Shown: positions 1 to 10,381, counted from the first letter of the stretch. The stretch is DNA of 64,000 bases from Brevundimonas sp. (GCF_016742135.1 NZ_JACVCG010000001.1:558001-622000), one strand, 5' to 3'. Notes: generated from the letters alone by a model not told the origin. Numbers and translations are program-made.

Positions 1-231
1 CTTGACCGACCCGACCCCGTCCACGTCGCCCGTGTCCGACTCCTCGAGCATCAGGGTGTACCAGCGCTCTTGCGGCTCGATCGCGCCCGCAAAGCTGTCG
101 CGGCTCAGGTCCAGCCGCTCGCTCAGCTGATCCGGATCCTCGGGCAGGCTCGTGAAGCCGGGCCCGGACAGGATGGCCAGTTCCAGCAGGGAATCCAGAT
201 CGCCGGGACCGGCGGGGCGAACGACCAGCAT
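1..231 (-). CDS. astA: arginine N-succinyltransferase, N-terminal part (cut by window edge)
   Basis: The reading frame begins at an ATG at 231 and runs off the left end of the window, so only the first 77 residues are visible. The N-terminus (MLVVRPAGPGDLDSLLEL, then GPGFTSLPED) is the typical start of AstA/AruG, the enzyme that succinylates arginine in the first step of the ammonia-producing AST pathway. It starts 5 nt after the stop of the upstream M20 hydrolase gene, so the two are almost certainly co-transcribed. The identity rests on recognised N-terminal motifs only; the acyltransferase core lies outside the window. Confidence 0.8.
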   Translation of the reverse strand, partial: MLVVRPAGPGDLDSLLELAILSGPGFTSLPEDPDQLSERLDLSRDSFAGAIEPQERWYTLMLEESDTGDVDGVGSVK

Positions 232-236
232 GGAAC

Positions 237-1487
237 CTACCTGGACTGGAGACGAAGCTGTTTGAGGTGGTGGGCATCGATCTCGCCCGAGGCCACCTTG
301 CACAGGATCAGGGCGGACAGCTGGGCCCGCTCGACGAAGCTGTCGGGCCAGGCGTATTCCTGACCCGAGTGGATGGCGCCGCCGATCACGCCGAGGGTAT
401 CGATATTGGGCAGGCCCGCCGCGTGCAGGTTATTGCCCTCGCACACTCCGCCGGACGGCTGCCAGCGCAGGGTCTGGTTCAGCAGTGCGCCAGCCTGGCG
501 CACCGCTTCGAACAGGGCGGTCTGGGCCGCGTCCATCGGCTTGGGCGGCCGGGTGAAGCCACCGTGCAGCGCGACCGTGGCTCCCTTGATCGGCGGTTGT
601 GCGGCGATGGCCTGGACCTGCGCCAAGGTCCAGTCGGCGGCTTCGGGATCCGGCACCCGGACATTGAACCGGACCACAGCGGTGTCGGCGACGACGTTCA
701 GCGGCGCACCGCCCGAGATGCGCGCCACATTGACGGTCACGCCCTCGCGCTGGCCGTTCAGGTCGTCGAGGGCCGTGGCCAGCCGCGCCGCGCCGGCCAT
801 GGCGTTGACGCCTTCATGATAGGCGCGCCCCGCATGGGCCGACTTGCCGCGCAGGACGATGTGGAAATTGCCGCTGCCCTTTCGTGCCCCGGCAAGACTG
901 CCGTCGGGCAGGGAGGGCTCATACGTCAGGCCCAGATGGCCGCGCGCGCCCAGTTCAGCCAGCAGGGGGGCGGACCCCGGCGAGCCGATTTCCTCGTCCG
1001 GCGACAACAGGACGGTCCAGCCGACCCGCGCCTTGTCGGGGTGATGTTCGAAAGCCTCCAATGCGCCCAGCAGGACCGAGATACCGCCCTTCATGTCGGC
1101 GATACCGGGCCCATGCAGGGCGCCGTCGTCGCGGGTGCCGACCGTCTGAAAGGGGCTGTCGGCCTCGAAGACGGTGTCGTAGTGGCCCGTCAGCACGATC
1201 TGGATCGGGGCAGCCGGGCGCTGGGTCAGCCTGAGCGCCGGTGCGAAGCCCAGGGGGACCTCGCTGCCGTCGTCCTCGATGCGGCTGGACGCGGCGGTGG
1301 CTACGCGTTCCACCGCACACGGCAGGTGTTCGACCGCGCGCTCAATGGCGCTCAGCACGCGGTCCAGACCTTCCGCATTGCGGCTGCCGGAGTTGATATT
1401 GGCCCAGTCGATCGCGCGTCCCACCAAGGCGTCACGCCGTGCGGCGACATGGTCGAGCACGATCTGGTCTTCCGGGCGTATCTGCAT
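237..1487 (-). CDS. M20-family metallohydrolase in the ast operon
   Basis: A 416-residue cytoplasmic zinc hydrolase of the ArgE/DapE/carboxypeptidase G2 group. Metal-site motifs are visible in order: GHYDTVF (His and bridging Asp), DMKGG, PDEEIGS (catalytic Glu pair), YEPSLPDG and, near the C-terminus, GGAIHSGQEY (final metal His). I chose the ATG at 1487 because it has an AGGGTC-type ribosome site; a TTG 30 nt upstream has none. It lies immediately upstream of astA with a 5-nt gap. Context suggests it acts on an N-acylated amino acid in arginine catabolism, possibly removing succinyl from succinylglutamate as AstE (a different family, M14) does, but that is inference. Confidence 0.8.
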   Translation of the reverse strand: MQIRPEDQIVLDHVAARRDALVGRAIDWANINSGSRNAEGLDRVLSAIERAVEHLPCAVERVATAASSRIEDDGSEVPLGFAPALRLTQRPAAPIQIVLTGHYDTVFEADSPFQTVGTRDDGALHGPGIADMKGGISVLLGALEAFEHHPDKARVGWTVLLSPDEEIGSPGSAPLLAELGARGHLGLTYEPSLPDGSLAGARKGSGNFHIVLRGKSAHAGRAYHEGVNAMAGAARLATALDDLNGQREGVTVNVARISGGAPLNVVADTAVVRFNVRVPDPEAADWTLAQVQAIAAQPPIKGATVALHGGFTRPPKPMDAAQTALFEAVRQAGALLNQTLRWQPSGGVCEGNNLHAAGLPNIDTLGVIGGAIHSGQEYAWPDSFVERAQLSALILCKVASGEIDAHHLKQLRLQSR

Positions 1488-1592
1488 GCGGGCGGACCCT
1501 AGCGACCCTTCCTGCAAAGGTGAAGGGTCAGTCGCTTTGAACGGACGCCAGCGCGTGCGAGGCTGTCCGTCTCAAGAGGGGAGTATTCTGAC

Positions 1593-2126
1593 ATGGCCGA
1601 CTGGCTCAAGGCGATCAATCCGACGTCAACTGCGACGACCCGGCCAGAGGCCCTTGCGGCGGCGAGGGCCAGCAGCCTCGGCATTCTCGTCGGCCTCGCC
1701 TTTGGCGTGGTCGGGCTGATCCGGACCCTGGGGCTGGGCCCGGAAGCCGTGGAAGCCGCGATGATGGCGAGCTCCCAGGGCGATCCTGCAGTGGCGGGTA
1801 TGGCCGGGATCGTCGCGTCTGCGCTGGTGTATATTTCGGCTGCCGTGCTGGTCATCCAGGCGATATTTGGCCTGGTCCAGTGGTTCAAGCCCAATCGCTT
1901 TATCCCGATATTGTTCACCGTCCTCGTGGCCTACGGCCTCGTCTCCGCAGTCTCGAGTCTGGCCATGGCCAGTCAGATGGATCTGCCCGCAGGCGTTTCG
2001 GCACCCCTGTGGTTCACGACTCTCGGCTTCATCGCCCTGCTGGTCGAGCTGGCCCTTCACATCGCCGGGATCCGGGGAGCGTCGAAACTGGCCCAGCTGG
2101 ACAAGGCCGAATTCCCGAGCAGCTAG
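1593..2126 (+). CDS. four-TM membrane protein of unknown function
   Basis: A 177-residue protein with about four hydrophobic segments: roughly residues 28-46, 70-97, 104-127 and 138-160. The N-terminus is short and polar, and the C-terminus is a charged tail (SKLAQLDKAEF). An AGAGGGGAG ribosome site precedes the ATG. I recognise no domain or catalytic motif. It is convergent with tamB, the two stop codons sharing bases around 2123-2126, and divergent from the ast-operon hydrolase. It looks like an ordinary lineage-specific inner-membrane protein. Confidence 0.65.
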   Translation: MADWLKAINPTSTATTRPEALAAARASSLGILVGLAFGVVGLIRTLGLGPEAVEAAMMASSQGDPAVAGMAGIVASALVYISAAVLVIQAIFGLVQWFKPNRFIPILFTVLVAYGLVSAVSSLAMASQMDLPAGVSAPLWFTTLGFIALLVELALHIAGIRGASKLAQLDKAEFPSS

Positions 2127-5100
2127 TCCCGGTTGGGCCTGCGGTCCCGGCGTTCGCCGGGTCTGAGGCTTTCGCGACGCCAGCGGACGGACAGGCTGGC
2201 CTCGCCTTGACCGCCAAAGCGCGAGGTGACCGCCAGATTGCGCCGGACCTGCCATTCGACGCTGACGGCCGCCCCGCCTTCACCGCCGCCGATGACCTCC
2301 AGATAGACGTCGTCCGAGATATAACGCCCGCCTGCGACGGTCAGGGCTGACGCCTCGCCCCCGAACGACAGCCGGTCGAGGCCCGCGAGTTCCCTCAGGC
2401 CGCCGATCACATCGAAACCGCCGCCACCGGCCAGGGAGGCGACGCCCGAGGCCAACTGGGCGGCTTCCACCGGTGACAGCTGCGAGGCCGAGCGCCCGAA
2501 CAGCACCTGGGACAGGATTTCGTCCTGGGGCAGGGCGGGGGTGGACGTCAGGGTGATCTCCGGTTTCTCGGCCGTGCCCGTCACCCGGATGCTGGCCGTC
2601 AGGACCGGGTCCTCGCGCACGGCCTCAAGGTTCAGGCGGATCAGTCGAGGATTGGTCGACAGCTCGACATAGCCGTCCTCATCAAAGACGAACCGCTTGC
2701 CGGCGAACTCGTAATCGCCGCGAACGACCCGCGCGGTTCCGGACAGGATCGGACGGTTCAGTGTGCCCCGCACGCGGGCATCGATGTTCATCAGGACGTT
2801 CAGTCCCCGGCCCGAGACCTCGATATTTCCCCCACGCGAACGGATGCCGATATTCAGGCCGATCTGGGGACCGCGCGCCTGATCATCGGGGTCCGTATCG
2901 GGGTCGCCGCCGGGGCGATTGATTTCGACGACGTCCATGGTGACGATACCGTTGTTGCCCGGCAATTCGGGTTCGATCCGCGCCTCGTCCACCGTCAGAT
3001 CGCCGACCAGGGTGATGTTGCCGTCGGTGGCCCGGGTCACGGTCAACTCACCCGAACCGCGGGCCGAGGCGATTTCGTTATCGATCACCCGGAAGCGGCG
3101 GAAGTCGAGCTTGAGCGAGGAACCGCTGCCTTCGCGCAGGCCAATCCGACCGTTGCCCGACACTGTCCCACCCGCACCGTCACCGGCCGTGAACGTCTGG
3201 ATCAGGGCCGTGGTGTCGTCGAAACGCGTGTTCAGCACCATATTGTTGAGCCGGAGGCCCGAAGCCGAATCGCGGAAGTCGCCATTTGCCAGGGCCAGGG
3301 TGCCGTTTATGCGGGGGGCGTTGAGACTGCCCGCGAGGGTGGCCCGGGCTTCGACCTGCCCGGCCAGACTTCGTTCGCTGCCCACGAAGACGTCCCAGAT
3401 TGGCTTGATCTGGCCGCTGATGTCGATCTCACCGGACATGTCGCCGGTCCGGGCGATGGCCAGCCGCAGGGGCGCGGCCGAGGTCACCACCGGCAACCTC
3501 AGATCGATCCGGGCATTCACCGAGCCCTCGCCCCTTGCCACAAGTTCCAGGTCGAGGCGGTTGCCGACCAGAGTGGCATCGAGCGTGCCGCCGATGGTCA
3601 TGTTGGCGGGGGCATCGACACTGCGGACCCCGGCCAGCGTCACATTGGCCGACCCTGACAGATCATCGCCCGAGCCGCGCAAGGCCACGCGTCCCGTCAC
3701 CTGGCCGCGCAGATCCTCAAGCACCGACCCCAGCTCCACCCGTGTCAGGTCGGCCTGGACCACCACCGCGTCCTCACCCTGACGCAGTTCGCCCAGAAGA
3801 ATGCCACCGCCCACATTCATGTCGACCCGTGCGACATGGCCATCCCCTGCAAAGGCGATGACCATCGGATTGCGGGTCGAGAACTCGACATCGCGGACCT
3901 GCCCGCCGCCGGTCAGCGCCAGGGACTGCGCCGCCTCTGTCCGGGAATAGACGGCATCTCCCCTGAACTGGACCGGGGTCGGCCCGCCGACGTCCAGGAG
4001 GACATTGAAGGGCAGGCGGGACAGCGATCCTCGTCCCCCCAGCTGCAGGGTGCGGATGACATAGGGCGAGCCCGCAAGCCGCACGCCGCGCCCCGTTATC
4101 GCGATCAGGGCCACGTCCTGCCCGGGTGCATCGGTCAGTCTGAGGCGGCCATCGATCTCACCGGCGCTCAGGAAGGCCCCCGGCCGCGCGACAAAGGCCA
4201 GATCGGCGCTGGACGGGAAGCTGTTCGACAGACCGATCGAACCGCGCGCCACCAGGCCTCCGGCATCGATATTGACCTCGCTGAGGCGGATGACATCCTC
4301 TCCCAGATAGAAGTTGGCGACGGCTCTGGCGGGTCCAAAGGCCGAAGCCCCGGTTACGGCGACCCGCCCGTCCGAGGCGTCCGCGCCCCGACGGAAGCTG
4401 AGCACCAGGCGGGTTTCCCTCAGATCCATGGGGCCGATGTTCACCCATTCAAAGCCGGCGGTCAGGTCCAGCCGGGGCTCGGCCATGGTGCCGGTCAGAG
4501 CGCCGTCCCCCTGCATGGCACCATCGATCTCGATCGGCCCCACGCCGAACGGCCCGGACGCGGACCAGTCGACAGCCAGCTTCAGGGCGCCATCAGCCTC
4601 GATCAGCCCTCGACCGGTCGCCTGCCCCCGGGCCCCCTCGAGTACAGCATTCGTAACCTCGACCCGCCCACCCCGAAGGGTTCCGGCCATATTCAGCGAA
4701 GGCGTGGGCCCAAGCAGGCGGTCCAGCTCGTCCATGCCCGTGGCCAGTTCGCGCCCACGGCCTTCGAAACCGAGTGTCCATGAGCCGCCATTGGCTGAAG
4801 AGGTCGCCCGGATGGGCCCGCCAAAGGATCCCGATGCCCTTGCGGACAGGCTTGATACGTCGGTGATACGGGCTTCGCCCGTAAAGCGCAGCGAGCCGTT
4901 GAGCGCGCGTCCGCCCGAGCCGTTCAGGCGCAGGGCCTCGCCTGTCAGGTCGATCCGCCGCAGGAGTACCGAACCGTCCGCACCATAGGCCACCTCTGCG
5001 GACAGTTGCGGCGAAGCCCCCAGCAGACCGCCGACCATCCCCGACCGGGATCCTCCGGACGCCGCGAGCTCTGTGGTCAGGGCATAGCCGCCATCCCGAC

Positions 5101-6343
5101 CCGCCAGCCTGACCGGGCCCTCCAGGCGTTGGGCCCGGTAGCTGGCCAGTTCGGTACTGGTCAGGGCAATCTGTCCGGCCAGTTCCCATCGATCGGCCTT
5201 GCCGGTGAAGGTGCCCACATAGGTCGAGGCTCCGGCAAGGGGCACTCCCGCCAGGCGCGACAGCGACGGCGTCGCGATGTCGACGGCCAGACCGTCCGGA
5301 CTGCTCAGGTCATCGGTTTTGACCTGGCCGTCGACGCGCGTGGTGATGTTGTCGGCATAGAGCCGCCAGGCCACGGCCTGCACGCCCTCCTTGTTGTCCA
5401 GCGGTATACCGGCCAGACCGAAGCGTGCCGTGCGGCCGATCCGGTCTATGAAGGGTGCGAACAGGTCAGAGCCGCTGAAGTTCACATAGCCGGATGCGCG
5501 CGATCCCTCCTCGCTGAACCGGCCCTGGACACGCAGGGGCACAAAGGCTCCGGTTCTCGCCGTCGCATCGATCACGCGGCCATTGGCCACAGCGTTCACA
5601 ACAAAGGGCTGATCGGGTGAATAGCCGAGCATGCCGGCCAGCGGCCCCCCACGCGCCTCGTGGGCCTGAAGGTTCAACTCCATCTGCTCGATCGACTTGC
5701 CCAGCGAAGCCTCAAGCTTGAGGAAGTCGCCTTCGCGGTCGAGGCTGCGGGCATCCACCGACGCGGTGGTCAGCCCCCGACGCAGAACCCTGGCATCGCC
5801 CTCGATACGCCAGTGACCATAGGTCTGGCTGAAATCCTCATGCAGTTCCACCTCGGCGGCGAAATGGTCGATGTCGACATCCAGCGGCATGGCACCCGGT
5901 GGATCGGTCGAGATTTCAAGGATCGGGCGACGGAGTACGTGGATACGGCCGGCCGTGATCGTGTCCGCGTGAAAACGGCGGGCAAGAAGCGGCAGATAGC
6001 TCCAGTCGACACGCAGGTCGGTGATTTCAATCCAGACGCCCTGTTCATCCGTGACGGTCACGCGGGACAGGGTGAAGTCGTTGAAAAGGTCGCCCTGGAG
6101 ACCTTCGACATTGATCCGGCCATAGCGACCGATTTTTTTGCCATTGGCAAAGGTGCTGACCAGTTCGCGACCGGGCTCGCTAAGCAGATAGGCGCGCCCG
6201 CCCAGCAAGGCGATCCCGAGGAGGACCACGATGACGCCGCCGACTATGCCTGTGATGATGGCGATTCGACGGGCCAGTGACCGCTTCTGTCTGACGGCCG
6301 TTGGGGTTTCGGCTTCGGAAGGGGGCGGGGCGGGGTCGGTCAA
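2123..6343 (-). CDS. tamB: translocation and assembly module inner-membrane protein TamB
   Basis: A 1406-residue AsmA-like/TamB protein. One N-terminal transmembrane anchor (about residues 25-52) is followed by a very long beta-rich periplasmic region with the repetitive G/S/T/L composition of TamB, and the conserved DUF490 domain at the C-terminus. TamB spans the periplasm and works with TamA in outer-membrane assembly and probably phospholipid transport to the outer membrane. The gene starts with TTG, overlapping the tamA stop by 4 nt (TTGA), so translation is coupled. Length fits the family (1250-1500). It meets the membrane-protein gene at 1593 tail to tail. Confidence 0.92.
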   Translation of the reverse strand: MTDPAPPPSEAETPTAVRQKRSLARRIAIITGIVGGVIVVLLGIALLGGRAYLLSEPGRELVSTFANGKKIGRYGRINVEGLQGDLFNDFTLSRVTVTDEQGVWIEITDLRVDWSYLPLLARRFHADTITAGRIHVLRRPILEISTDPPGAMPLDVDIDHFAAEVELHEDFSQTYGHWRIEGDARVLRRGLTTASVDARSLDREGDFLKLEASLGKSIEQMELNLQAHEARGGPLAGMLGYSPDQPFVVNAVANGRVIDATARTGAFVPLRVQGRFSEEGSRASGYVNFSGSDLFAPFIDRIGRTARFGLAGIPLDNKEGVQAVAWRLYADNITTRVDGQVKTDDLSSPDGLAVDIATPSLSRLAGVPLAGASTYVGTFTGKADRWELAGQIALTSTELASYRAQRLEGPVRLAGRDGGYALTTELAASGGSRSGMVGGLLGASPQLSAEVAYGADGSVLLRRIDLTGEALRLNGSGGRALNGSLRFTGEARITDVSSLSARASGSFGGPIRATSSANGGSWTLGFEGRGRELATGMDELDRLLGPTPSLNMAGTLRGGRVEVTNAVLEGARGQATGRGLIEADGALKLAVDWSASGPFGVGPIEIDGAMQGDGALTGTMAEPRLDLTAGFEWVNIGPMDLRETRLVLSFRRGADASDGRVAVTGASAFGPARAVANFYLGEDVIRLSEVNIDAGGLVARGSIGLSNSFPSSADLAFVARPGAFLSAGEIDGRLRLTDAPGQDVALIAITGRGVRLAGSPYVIRTLQLGGRGSLSRLPFNVLLDVGGPTPVQFRGDAVYSRTEAAQSLALTGGGQVRDVEFSTRNPMVIAFAGDGHVARVDMNVGGGILLGELRQGEDAVVVQADLTRVELGSVLEDLRGQVTGRVALRGSGDDLSGSANVTLAGVRSVDAPANMTIGGTLDATLVGNRLDLELVARGEGSVNARIDLRLPVVTSAAPLRLAIARTGDMSGEIDISGQIKPIWDVFVGSERSLAGQVEARATLAGSLNAPRINGTLALANGDFRDSASGLRLNNMVLNTRFDDTTALIQTFTAGDGAGGTVSGNGRIGLREGSGSSLKLDFRRFRVIDNEIASARGSGELTVTRATDGNITLVGDLTVDEARIEPELPGNNGIVTMDVVEINRPGGDPDTDPDDQARGPQIGLNIGIRSRGGNIEVSGRGLNVLMNIDARVRGTLNRPILSGTARVVRGDYEFAGKRFVFDEDGYVELSTNPRLIRLNLEAVREDPVLTASIRVTGTAEKPEITLTSTPALPQDEILSQVLFGRSASQLSPVEAAQLASGVASLAGGGGFDVIGGLRELAGLDRLSFGGEASALTVAGGRYISDDVYLEVIGGGEGGAAVSVEWQVRRNLAVTSRFGGQGEASLSVRWRRESLRPGERRDRRPNRD

Positions 6344-8145
6344 AACGCCTGGCCGATACTGACATAGATCTGGAAGTCCGCATCGGCCGGACGACGGTCG
6401 AGCGGAAAGGCGATGTCGGCCCGGATCGGCCCGAAAGGCAGATTGTAGCGCACGCCCGCACCGACACCATAGCGCAGGTTGTTGAAGTTGGGCGTTTCCT
6501 GAAAACCGATGGCCCCGGCGTCAACGAATACGACCGCGCCGAAATTACGGCCCAGATCGCGACGCACTTCCAGGGAGGTTTCGAACAGGGACAGGCCGCC
6601 CCGGGGCGTATCGTCGGGCAGTCTGGGACCCACCCCCTGATAGGCGAAGCCCCGCACCGAACCGCCGCCGCCGGAGTAGAACAGGCGGTCAGCCGGGACC
6701 GTCAGCTCCTCTCCGCCCAGAATGCTGCCCAGCCGGAGCCGACCGGCCACGATCGTGCGTCCCTCGGAGTCCACAGGGATGTAGGTGGTCGCCTGGGCCT
6801 CGGTCCTGAGGAACATCAGATTGTCCTCGCCGGTCACGAAGGTCGGCTGGGCCGAGAGCGTCAGCCGCCAGCCCCGGGTCGGGTTCAGCGGGTCGTTGGA
6901 TCGATCCATATAACTGCTGCCCCTCAGGGTCAGCAGGGCCAGGTCGCGGTCGAACCGCACCGGCTGCTGGGTGATCGGGTCAAAGCGGGTTTCCGCATAT
7001 TGGCCGGCGTCGAGCCCGATGCCATAGCTGAAAAAGGAGGTGCGCCCGAGACGCTGGTTGAGATCGGCAGCCAGGCTTATGCCCGTCCGGCGATAGGCGT
7101 CCGTGTCTTCATTGACGAGGGCGGCCGACAGGCGGGCCGTTCGGCCCGGACGCCGCCAGTGCGGCAGGCTGAGGTCGATACCCAGGCGACTGTCGATCTG
7201 GGCCAATCGGGCCTGGTAGCGCAGCGTGTCCGCGCGACCGAAGCGATTGTAGTGCGTCCAGATCAAATCGACGCCGGCCCCTTCGGCCGTCGACAGGGTC
7301 GCTCCAGCCTCGAGGATTCGTGCGGGCCTGTCCGTCAGGGTGACGATGACCGGCCGGTTGCCATCGGGAGTGGTCTGCCCCGGCGGGGAGAGCGCGACGC
7401 CCACGCCGTCATAGACGCCCGTTTCCAGCAAACGGCGCTCCAGCTCGGCGACCTGCTCGGGATTATAGATGTCCCCCTCGTCCCAGGGGGCAAGACCCGT
7501 GACCCAGCGGGCGCTGGTAATGCCCCGCGTTTCCAGCTGGATGCCATCCAGCGTGACCAAAGGGCCGGAATCAATCCGGTACTCGGGCTGGACGGTGAAG
7601 GTGGCGTGGTCGACGACGACCCGGCGGGGCTGCGCGCGTGCGTCGGCATAGCCCCGGCGGGTCAGGCCCGCGACGATGCGCCCTTCGGCCCCGATGACAT
7701 CAATGGCACGTCCCGGGGCACCCGGTTCCAGGTCGATCTCGGATCGGACCTCGGTCTCCACTTCCGGCAGCGGGGTCTCGTCCGTCCAGGTGATCACCGG
7801 ATTCGAGATTAGAAACCGCCGACCGGGATCCACCAGAATGACGGCGACCGGCACCTCTTCGCCCTCGACCAGGTCCTCGATCTGGGCCTGATAATAGCCT
7901 TCGGACCGCAGGAGGGCCTCGGCGGCCTCGGCCGCGGACCGCGCATGACGGCGCGCCTCGAAGCGGCTGTCCGGTGGGCTGTCGACTTCGCCGACCGCCG
8001 CAACGATACGCTGGCGGAGGTCCTCATCCAGATTGCCACGGATCCGGGCCTTGGGGTCCGCCAGTGCCCTCTCGGACGACAGCGTGAACACCGCGAGAAC
8101 TGCGAGCAAAAGTGTGCGGTGCTTTAGCAAACTGGACCCGGACAA
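6340..8145 (-). CDS. tamA: outer-membrane assembly protein TamA (BamA/Omp85 family)
   Basis: About 601 residues: signal peptide (TLLLAVLAVFTLSSERALA), POTRA domains over roughly residues 30-270, and a C-terminal 16-strand barrel. The barrel carries the Omp85 loop-6 signature SVRGFAYQG and ends in the aromatic residue expected for BAM recognition (IGQAF). It partners with TamB, encoded directly downstream with a 4-nt overlap. The start is uncertain: no ATG precedes the signal sequence, and the candidates are TTG at 8145 or TTG at 8130, neither with a strong ribosome site. It lies 51 nt downstream of a small lipoprotein gene and is probably co-transcribed with it. Confidence 0.9.
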   Translation of the reverse strand: MSGSSLLKHRTLLLAVLAVFTLSSERALADPKARIRGNLDEDLRQRIVAAVGEVDSPPDSRFEARRHARSAAEAAEALLRSEGYYQAQIEDLVEGEEVPVAVILVDPGRRFLISNPVITWTDETPLPEVETEVRSEIDLEPGAPGRAIDVIGAEGRIVAGLTRRGYADARAQPRRVVVDHATFTVQPEYRIDSGPLVTLDGIQLETRGITSARWVTGLAPWDEGDIYNPEQVAELERRLLETGVYDGVGVALSPPGQTTPDGNRPVIVTLTDRPARILEAGATLSTAEGAGVDLIWTHYNRFGRADTLRYQARLAQIDSRLGIDLSLPHWRRPGRTARLSAALVNEDTDAYRRTGISLAADLNQRLGRTSFFSYGIGLDAGQYAETRFDPITQQPVRFDRDLALLTLRGSSYMDRSNDPLNPTRGWRLTLSAQPTFVTGEDNLMFLRTEAQATTYIPVDSEGRTIVAGRLRLGSILGGEELTVPADRLFYSGGGGSVRGFAYQGVGPRLPDDTPRGGLSLFETSLEVRRDLGRNFGAVVFVDAGAIGFQETPNFNNLRYGVGAGVRYNLPFGPIRADIAFPLDRRPADADFQIYVSIGQAF

Positions 8146-8196
8146 TGGAGGCGGCAGACGATCATTCCCGGCGGTCTGGCCGGGAACCGTCCCTTA

Positions 8197-8457
8197 TCAA
8201 TAGAAAAGCGTGTCGCTATCAGGGCGGACGGACTCTTCGGATGTCCGGTTGTCGGACGGCAAGGTCGGCGGTGGCTGGATCGGGACCTCGGTTGCGGGCG
8301 GAGGCTCCACGGCCTGGGGCTCCGGAAGCGCCGGTTCGGAGACTTCAGGACCGATCGGCTCAACGCCCTCGTCCGCAGGAAGCGGGTCGCCGCATCCGGA
8401 CAGCATCAGCAGAACGGCGGCCGCCCCACCCAGCCCGGTCAGTTTCATCGCCTTCAT
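8197..8457 (-). CDS. small proline-rich lipoprotein upstream of tamA
   Basis: An 86-residue predicted lipoprotein. The signal peptide ends in a lipobox (MLSGC), giving a lipidated Cys at about residue 22. The mature part is acidic and proline-rich (EPPPATEVPIQPPP) and probably unstructured. The ATG at 8457 follows an AAGGGGG ribosome site. I recognise no family. Its place as first gene of the tamA-tamB run suggests an accessory envelope role, but the sequence alone does not prove one. Confidence 0.7.
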   Translation of the reverse strand: MKAMKLTGLGGAAAVLLMLSGCGDPLPADEGVEPIGPEVSEPALPEPQAVEPPPATEVPIQPPPTLPSDNRTSEESVRPDSDTLFY

Positions 8458-8638
8458 CGTCTACCCCCTTGTGTCGAAACCCGTAGCCAATGCTGGAAAA
8501 TGCCTGGATCAGCGGGCCGTTCCCGAAGGCCCTTCATGCCCGATCCCGCAGCGTGGGGGAATAAGCAGCAACCGACCCGGCCGGCGCAACCTTTCCTTTT
8601 ACTTCTTGTGACACGCTCTCCGGTTGAGGAGACATGTG

Positions 8639-10381
8639 ATGCCGCATACCGGTTACGCACTGGTTGGCCAGATCCGGCACAGGGAACTGAAGACCCGATT
8701 GGGTCTTGCAGCCTTCATCGGCGTCACGGCGACGGTCGTGGCCCCTTCGATGTGGCCGGCCGTGTGGTTTGTGGCCGTGTTGCTGGGGCAAGCGGTCGAT
8801 GAGCTGGTCTTCGGGCCCGTCCGCCGAAATCCTTCGCGAAAGCCTTCCCGTAACCGCAAGGTCATGTGCTGCATCTCGGCGGCGGTGAATGTCGCCATCT
8901 ATTCCTCCATCGCCGCCTATGTCTGGATGTTCGGGGGAGAGATCGGCCGGGTGTTCGCCATCGTGCAGGTGGCGGGTGGCCTGCTGCACGTCAGCCTTCA
9001 TATGCATCATCAGCGGGCCTTGCTGCTGTCGGCCGCTATCCCCCACAGCCTATACTTCCTGGGACTGCCTGTGGTGGGGGCGGTGGCCCGGGGAGCTTGG
9101 CATGAAATGCTGGTAGTGGTCGGGTGCATTCTGTACCTGGGGCATCTGGTGGTCGCGGTGCGCCAAACCTCCACGACCACCCTGGCGCTCAGGGAGGCGA
9201 ACCGGAAGGCGGATGAGGAGCGCGCCAGGGCCGAGGTGGCCAACGCCGCCAAATCGGACTTTCTGGCGACCATCAGTCATGAGATCCGTACGCCCATGAA
9301 CGCGGTGATCTCAGCCGCCAATCTGCTCAAATCCAGCGAGCTGAACCCGTCCCAGCGTGACAATGTGGCCATGCTGCTGGACGCCGGCGACGTCCTGATG
9401 GGCCTGCTCAATGATGTGCTCGACTTCTCCAAGATCGAAGCCGGCAAGATGGAACTTGAGCACGCGGAAATGGACGTCCGCGAGCGGCTGATCGCCTTGT
9501 CACGTCTGTGGGAAACCCGAGCCAGGACGTCCGGCCTGACCCTGACGGTTGAGGTCGACGCGAATGTGCCCGAACGGGTCTGGACCGACCCCCTGCGGGT
9601 TCAGCAGATTCTCTTCAATCTGTTGTCCAATGCCGTAAAGTTTACCGAGACCGGCGAGATCAGGGTCAACGCCCGCTGGAGTGCCGACACCCGGAATCTC
9701 CAGGTCGAGGTTCGAGACACCGGATGCGGCATTCCCGCCGACCGGATGGGCCACGTGTTCAACAGTTTCGAACAGGTCGAAGCCGGCACAACGCGTCGCT
9801 ATGGCGGCACGGGACTGGGTCTGGCGATCAGCCGCAAGCTGGCCCGGTTGATGGGTGGAGATCTGACGGCGGAAAGCGTGCCGGGCCAGGGGTCATGCTT
9901 CACCCTTGCCGTCCCGGTGGCCGTCGAAGGGCAGGCGGCATCGATCCGGGACGAGATCGACCCGGGCTCGGCGACTCTGGCGGGCATGTCCGTGCTGGTG
10001 GTCGACGATCACGCGGTCAACCGCCGCATCCTGACCCTGCTGCTCGAACCGCAAGGATGCGAACTGACGCTTGCCGAGAACGGCGCCGAGGCGGTCGAAC
10101 TCGCGGCCACGCGCCGGTTCGATGCCGTGCTGATGGACATGCAGATGCCCGTGATGGACGGGCTGGAGGCCACGCGGCGGTTGCGGCTGGAAGGACAGAA
10201 CATCGACACGCCGGTGATCGCCCTGACGGCCAATGCCATGGATACCCACCGGGCAGCGTGGGACGCCCTTGGGGTAGCCGATTTCCTGACCAAGCCGATC
10301 GATCCGACGCGGCTGATCAACAGTCTGGCGCGGGCCTGCATGGAACGCCCCGCCGTGCCCGAGGCCGCCAGGGTCGCCTAG
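8639..10381 (+). CDS. membrane-bound hybrid histidine kinase
   Basis: About 580 residues. An N-terminal membrane domain with five or six hydrophobic segments (roughly residues 20-165) is followed by a short coiled linker and a HisKA domain with phospho-acceptor H214 ([11 protein letters not shown]). Next come an HATPase domain ([26 protein letters not shown]) and a C-terminal receiver with acceptor D500 ([11 protein letters not shown]) and the conserved Lys in FLTKPID. There is no Hpt domain, so a separate phosphotransferase would be needed. ATG 8639 is chosen because AGGAG lies 8 nt upstream. The signal is unknown. The 38.1-kb kinase has the same layout. Confidence 0.88.
   Translation: MPHTGYALVGQIRHRELKTRLGLAAFIGVTATVVAPSMWPAVWFVAVLLGQAVDELVFGPVRRNPSRKPSRNRKVMCCISAAVNVAIYSSIAAYVWMFGGEIGRVFAIVQVAGGLLHVSLHMHHQRALLLSAAIPHSLYFLGLPVVGAVARGAWHEMLVVVGCILYLGHLVVAVRQTSTTTLALREANRKADEERARAEVANAAKSDFLATISHEIRTPMNAVISAANLLKSSELNPSQRDNVAMLLDAGDVLMGLLNDVLDFSKIEAGKMELEHAEMDVRERLIALSRLWETRARTSGLTLTVEVDANVPERVWTDPLRVQQILFNLLSNAVKFTETGEIRVNARWSADTRNLQVEVRDTGCGIPADRMGHVFNSFEQVEAGTTRRYGGTGLGLAISRKLARLMGGDLTAESVPGQGSCFTLAVPVAVEGQAASIRDEIDPGSATLAGMSVLVVDDHAVNRRILTLLLEPQGCELTLAENGAEAVELAATRRFDAVLMDMQMPVMDGLEATRRLRLEGQNIDTPVIALTANAMDTHRAAWDALGVADFLTKPIDPTRLINSLARACMERPAVPEAARVA

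Noticed and set aside
267..1502. Long plus-strand open frame opposite the M20 hydrolase gene
   Set aside because: It has no family resemblance and the composition of an antisense frame in high-GC DNA; the minus-strand gene has all M20 motifs. Many similar long antisense frames in the window were dropped for the same reason.
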